Assembly (NCBI GenBank): GCA_947448095.1
Contig: CANFNN010000021.1
Location: 1-18,441, forward strand
DNA length: 18,441 nt
Direction: 5' to 3'
DNA from: Bacteriovoracaceae bacterium
Lineage (GTDB): Bacteria; Bdellovibrionota; Bacteriovoracia; Bacteriovoracales; Bacteriovoracaceae
Under the pieces are notes generated by a model. That model saw only the letters and a list, made by a program, of their open reading frames with translations. It was not told the origin of the DNA and searched no databases. The position numbers and the translations under genes were made by a program. Positions 15,402 to 18,441 of the stretch are shown piece by piece; positions within the stretch are counted from its first letter, which is position 1, and each line of letters starts with the position of its first letter.

Positions 15402-16217
15402 TTATTTTTTCTTAATCATATCGACCAAACTTTTAATATGGTCAGGCATGGTTTTAAAATTCAGACTTGAAAGATGAATGTGTTGTTTCGGAAGTCCCTT
15501 CAGATCATAAACTTTTAAATGGGTGTTTTTGTCCAGTGTGTGATCCGGGACAATGGCAAGGCCCACGCCCTTATTCACTAGCTTTTGGATCGTCGTTATT
15601 GAATTCACTACAATAATTTTCTGTGAGCGCTTTTTGAATAATTGAAAGAGATGATCCTGATCTGAATACACAACCCATGGGTAATCAGAAGCTTCTTTCG
15701 GATTGATTTCATTTTTTGAAACTAAAACCATCTTTTCATCGAAGAGTTTTAAGGAACTCACAAGCTCACTTTGGATATTTTCGGTCGTAAAAATAATGTC
15801 ATATTTTCCATCATGCAGTTTTTGTTTCAGGTGCTCGACACTATTCACTTCGACGTTTAACTGGTGAAGACTCGTTTTCGTAAAATCGACCATTACTTCG
15901 TTAAACCAGGTTTCAAGTAGACCATGAAGGATTCCCACCCTGATGGTTTTATTCATGTGTCCAAAGAATATGTTCTGGAGTTTTTCTTCAAACTGATCAA
16001 GTTCCAGAAGCAGGGCCTGGCCTTTTTCTGTTAGTAGAACTTTTTTAGAAGAACGAATGATTAATTGGATACCGACGGATTCTTCCAGAAGTTTTATCTG
16101 ACGACTCACAGCTGACTGGGCAATATTTAATTCTTGAGCAGCTTTAGAAAAATTAAGATGCCTTGAAGTCACCATAAAGGCTTTCAGGTATCGGTAATCA
16201 AGAGAAATCTCTTTCAT
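15402..16217 (-). CDS. LysR-type transcriptional regulator
   Basis: The N-terminal winged helix-turn-helix is clear: YLKAFMVTSRHLNFSKAAQELNIAQSAVSRQIKLLEESVGIQL (residues 10-52), with the DNA-recognition helix around 33-43 and the usual LLTEKGQALL wing-side motif. The effector-binding domain follows from about residue 91 (TIRVGILHGLLETWFNEVM), with LVNKGVGLAIVPDHTL at 213-228 as the usual second-lobe motif. At 271 aa it is somewhat shorter than the ~300 of the family. Its ATG overlaps the TGA of the upstream HesB/IscA-like gene by 4 bp, so the two are probably translated together. It converges on the FG-GAP gene with an 11-bp gap. LysR regulators often control a divergent neighbour or their own operon; the effector is not identifiable. 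Confidence 0.95.
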   Translation of the reverse strand: MKEISLDYRYLKAFMVTSRHLNFSKAAQELNIAQSAVSRQIKLLEESVGIQLIIRSSKKVLLTEKGQALLLELDQFEEKLQNIFFGHMNKTIRVGILHGLLETWFNEVMVDFTKTSLHQLNVEVNSVEHLKQKLHDGKYDIIFTTENIQSELVSSLKLFDEKMVLVSKNEINPKEASDYPWVVYSDQDHLFQLFKKRSQKIIVVNSITTIQKLVNKGVGLAIVPDHTLDKNTHLKVYDLKGLPKQHIHLSSLNFKTMPDHIKSLVDMIKKK

Positions 16218-16615
16218 TTACTGGCCCATGGCGGAAGTTTCGATTCGTCTTTGAAGAATTTACCAACGTGTTGCCCGTCGGCCGCATTGGTGACTACAAA
16301 TCCTTCTTCGTTATTCGCTGGATCGAGTAAGTAATCTAGGGTCGAGTCTTGAGTGTAATAAGCAGTGAAAGGATCAATCAATATTTTTAAGTCAAATTTG
16401 ATCAAGGGATAACTTGTTTCGATCACCAAATCATCAGGATCGAGCTGGGAAAAACCAGTATCATAAGTAAATCCGCCGCAACCTTTTCCGCCAATTTTAA
16501 TCCGGAATAAGAGACCTTCCAAGGTGTAGTCATTTTCTTGCATGAGTTGAATTTGGCGAACAGCACTATCGGAGATAAATAACTTAATATCCGAGGCCTG
16601 AAGAGTTTTTTCCAT
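16214..16615 (-). CDS. HesB/IscA-fold (A-type) protein lacking the C-terminal CxC cluster ligands
   Basis: The fold is recognisable along the whole length: ISDSAVRQIQLMQ (14-26), LLFRIKIGGKGCGGFTYDTGF (35-55, the family's GGC.GF.Y core), then KILIDPFTAYYTQDSTLDYLL (77-97) and EGFVVTNAADGQHVGKFF (104-121). A-type Fe-S carriers such as IscA and ErpA use one Cys in the central loop and a C-terminal CGCG motif. Here C46 is the only cysteine in the protein and the C-terminal site reads ADGQHVGKFF. Standard [2Fe-2S] or [4Fe-4S] delivery is therefore unlikely without other ligands, although a His (H117) is present. The 133-aa length is a little over the usual ~107-120. AGGA lies 7 bases upstream of the ATG. 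It overlaps the LysR gene by 4 bp, so a regulatory or iron-sensing partnership is possible but unproven. Confidence 0.85.
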   Translation of the reverse strand: MEKTLQASDIKLFISDSAVRQIQLMQENDYTLEGLLFRIKIGGKGCGGFTYDTGFSQLDPDDLVIETSYPLIKFDLKILIDPFTAYYTQDSTLDYLLDPANNEEGFVVTNAADGQHVGKFFKDESKLPPWASK

Positions 16616-16643
16616 GACAGCATCCTAGCAAAGCTTTTGAATA

Positions 16644-16672
16644 TTGTCTTTAGTTGGCCATGACCTTATTCT
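16644..16672 (+). promoter_or_regulatory. Possible promoter of the M61 peptidase gene
   Basis: TTGTCT (16644-16649) and TATTCT (16667-16672), 17 bases apart, each match the sigma70 consensus at 4 of 6 positions. The start point would fall near 16679, just before the AAGGA ribosome site at 16683-16687. The 80-bp region must also hold the leftward promoter of the HesB/IscA-like gene, for which I see no clear boxes. Confidence 0.35.
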
Positions 16673-16695
16673 GTTAGAAATTAAGGAAATTACAC

Positions 16696-18420
16696 ATGAA
16701 AGCTCATTATATTGTTCAAATCGACAGACCAGAGCAGCACCACGTTAAGGTCAGCCTGAAATTCACCCGTCCTCAGGGGACTTCAAAGATGAGGGTTTTT
16801 CTTCCCTCGTGGAGTCCGGGATCGTACTTAATGCGGGAATATGCCCGCCACATCCGTTGGTTTGAGGCGACTCAGGCAAACGGGGAAGTGCTTTTTCATG
16901 AGCAACAGGCCAAGGGTGTATGGGAAATTGACTGGAGTAAATCCTCCCTCAAACATGAACTTGAGGAACTCCAAGTGAGTTATGAAATTTACTGCAAAGA
17001 ACTGACAGTCAGGACTTCTCATGTGGATGCCTCGCACGCATTTTTACATGGCCCAAGTTATCTGATGGGAATTGAAAATCAAAACCTAGAGACTCCAACC
17101 ATTGAGTTTCGCTTTCCTCCTCTGTGGAGCAAGTTAAGCACCACCTTGAAGGATATTTCTAAGACTCGAAATCAATTTCTCTATAGTGCACTCAATTACG
17201 ATGAACTGATTGATACGCCGGTTGAAATAGGTTGCCAAGAAACAGACGGGTTTGAATACCAAGGCAAGCCTCATCATTTGGCCTACTATGGTCAGATGTA
17301 TCCGCATAAACAAAACCTGAAAGAAGACATTAAAAAAGTCGTTCAATCCGTGGCCAGGCATTTTCATGAGGAATTGCCTTATGATCAGTATCTTTTTGTC
17401 ACGCATTTCGTGCCTAAACTTTACGGCGGGCTTGAGCATTTAAATTCAACTGTTTTGCAGTTCGATGGAAGAAAACTAGGAAATCGAAAAGACTATTTGA
17501 ATTACTTATCTCTTGTAGGGCATGAATATTTTCATCTCTGGAATGTAAAAAGAATTCGTCCCGAAGAGCTAGGACCCTTTGATTACTTAAATGAAAACTA
17601 TACCTCCCTTCTGTGGCTGGCCGAAGGTCTAACCAGCTTCATGGATGATTTATTCATTTACCGTGCGGATATTTCTTCGCTGGAAGAATATCTGGATATA
17701 GTGAAGGGTAATATTGAAACTTACTATGGAACTCCTGGACGAAATTATCATTCACTCGAGCAGAGCTCATACAACGCCTGGGTAAAACTTTATCGACCTG
17801 ATGAGAATACAAAAAATTCTTCTATTAGTTATTACCTTAAGGGTGGACTGGTCTTTAATGTGCTTCACGGACTGTTACTGGAAAAAGGAAAGTCCATCAA
17901 TGATCTGCTACTCGCGCTTTGGGAAGATTATAAAAAACGACCAGCGACAGGTATAACTCGAGAGGGGATTTATTCTCTGATTAAAAATCTTGGGGGAGAA
18001 GAAGTTCTCAATCAATTTTCTAATATGGTGGAGACTACGGTCGAGATTGATTTTGAATCTGCCTTTAAAAAAATGGGATGCGAATTTAAGTGGCATGAAT
18101 CAAGCCGCGCTTGGCTTGGTTTGGATTGGGATTTTATAGGGGACCGAGTCCTTGTTAAAAGTGTGGTTCTGGATGGTCCCGCTCAACGAGGTGGCCTGAA
18201 TGCGGGCGATGAAATTACTTACCTGAACGGACTGCGATTTTTAAAAGAAGACGCTGATAAAATAGACTCCCTCGTGATGATTGATCAGCCCTATGAACTC
18301 ACTATTTCCAGACAAGGAAAGATGGAGAGACTAGAAGTCACGCCACTAAAAGCCCCTCGTAGTCTCAAAGAAATTATTGTGGTGGACCGAGCAAAAGCTG
18401 AAAAGAGTTTTAAATTTTAA
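16696..18420 (+). CDS. M61 family metallopeptidase (glycyl aminopeptidase-like) with C-terminal PDZ domain
   Basis: The N-terminal beta-rich M61 domain (about residues 1-165) contains the family segment LPSWSPGSYLMREYARHI (36-53). The catalytic domain has the conserved GGLEH (244-248), the zinc motif HEYFH (276-280) with E277 as the general base, and WLAEGLTSF (307-315), whose E310 is the third zinc ligand. A PDZ domain occupies about 470-555 (AWLGLDW, then VVLDGPAQRGGLNAGDEITYLNG). These are the parts of characterised M61 glycyl aminopeptidases, which remove N-terminal Gly or Ala. At 574 aa the length is typical. No signal peptide is seen, so it is probably cytoplasmic. AAGGA lies 8 bases before the ATG. 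It is divergent from the HesB/IscA-like and LysR genes. Confidence 0.95.
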   Translation: MKAHYIVQIDRPEQHHVKVSLKFTRPQGTSKMRVFLPSWSPGSYLMREYARHIRWFEATQANGEVLFHEQQAKGVWEIDWSKSSLKHELEELQVSYEIYCKELTVRTSHVDASHAFLHGPSYLMGIENQNLETPTIEFRFPPLWSKLSTTLKDISKTRNQFLYSALNYDELIDTPVEIGCQETDGFEYQGKPHHLAYYGQMYPHKQNLKEDIKKVVQSVARHFHEELPYDQYLFVTHFVPKLYGGLEHLNSTVLQFDGRKLGNRKDYLNYLSLVGHEYFHLWNVKRIRPEELGPFDYLNENYTSLLWLAEGLTSFMDDLFIYRADISSLEEYLDIVKGNIETYYGTPGRNYHSLEQSSYNAWVKLYRPDENTKNSSISYYLKGGLVFNVLHGLLLEKGKSINDLLLALWEDYKKRPATGITREGIYSLIKNLGGEEVLNQFSNMVETTVEIDFESAFKKMGCEFKWHESSRAWLGLDWDFIGDRVLVKSVVLDGPAQRGGLNAGDEITYLNGLRFLKEDADKIDSLVMIDQPYELTISRQGKMERLEVTPLKAPRSLKEIIVVDRAKAEKSFKF

Positions 18421-18441
18421 TCCAAGCAAGGGCAATGATCA

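Noticed and set aside
15389..15414. Small AGCG-ATT-CGCT hairpin followed by CTTTATTTTTTC after the FG-GAP gene
   Set aside because: The stem is only 4 bp, too weak for a confident intrinsic terminator, although its place between convergent genes is suggestive.
1..18441. Search for CRISPR arrays, tRNA genes, insertion sequences, phage or toxin-antitoxin genes
   Set aside because: No regularly spaced repeats, cloverleaf-like segments, transposase motifs or flanking inverted repeats were seen by eye; coding density is almost complete.

Overview
The window looks like chromosomal DNA from a Gram-negative bacterium of moderate-to-low GC. A complete type II secretion (T2SS) secretin, ATPase and pseudopilin set implies an outer membrane. 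The PilM-like GspL, the acidic secretin, the VLCAD-like acyl-CoA dehydrogenase and the gene style recall predatory or free-living Bdellovibrionota (Bacteriovorax/Peredibacter-like). That assignment is an inference from gene style, not from a marker gene.

Region 1 (1-11631, minus strand) is one tightly packed T2SS operon in the order gspC-D-E-F-G-H-I-J-K-L, with gspL running off the left edge. The genes overlap or are separated by a few bases, apart from 44 bp before gspL. GspC is the inner-membrane clamp that contacts the secretin GspD, GspE is the cytoplasmic ATPase, and GspF is the polytopic platform. GspG is the major pseudopilin, H/I/J/K are the minor (tip) pseudopilins, and GspL is the actin-like platform partner of GspE. 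No prepilin peptidase (GspO), GspM or pilotin lies in the window. Several components are clearly larger than their enterobacterial relatives: the GspC N-terminus, the GspD acidic linker, and H, I, J and K.

Region 2 (11632-11813) is a divergent intergenic region. It holds a good -10 box and ribosome binding site for the rightward gene and a dyad around a perfect 8-bp palindrome.

Region 3 (11814-15390, plus strand) holds a VLCAD-like acyl-CoA dehydrogenase, then a seven-motif FG-GAP/VCBS plus ASPIC/UnbV probable lipoprotein. A textbook intrinsic terminator starts 6 bp after the dehydrogenase stop. It lies inside the predicted signal-peptide coding sequence of the next gene, whose only early start codons are TTG. 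This is the most unusual arrangement in the window.

Region 4 (15402-16615, minus strand) is a two-gene operon with a 4-bp stop/start overlap: an A-type (HesB/IscA-fold) protein that has lost the C-terminal CxC cysteines, followed by a short LysR-type regulator. Region 5 (16696-18420, plus strand) is an M61 glycyl-aminopeptidase-like metallopeptidase with a C-terminal PDZ domain.

I found no tRNA, rRNA, CRISPR array, insertion sequence or phage gene, and no coding-free stretch longer than about 180 bases. No wholly new multi-gene system is evident. The items worth following up are the terminator/signal-peptide overlap, the cysteine-depleted A-type protein with its LysR partner, and the elaborated T2SS parts.
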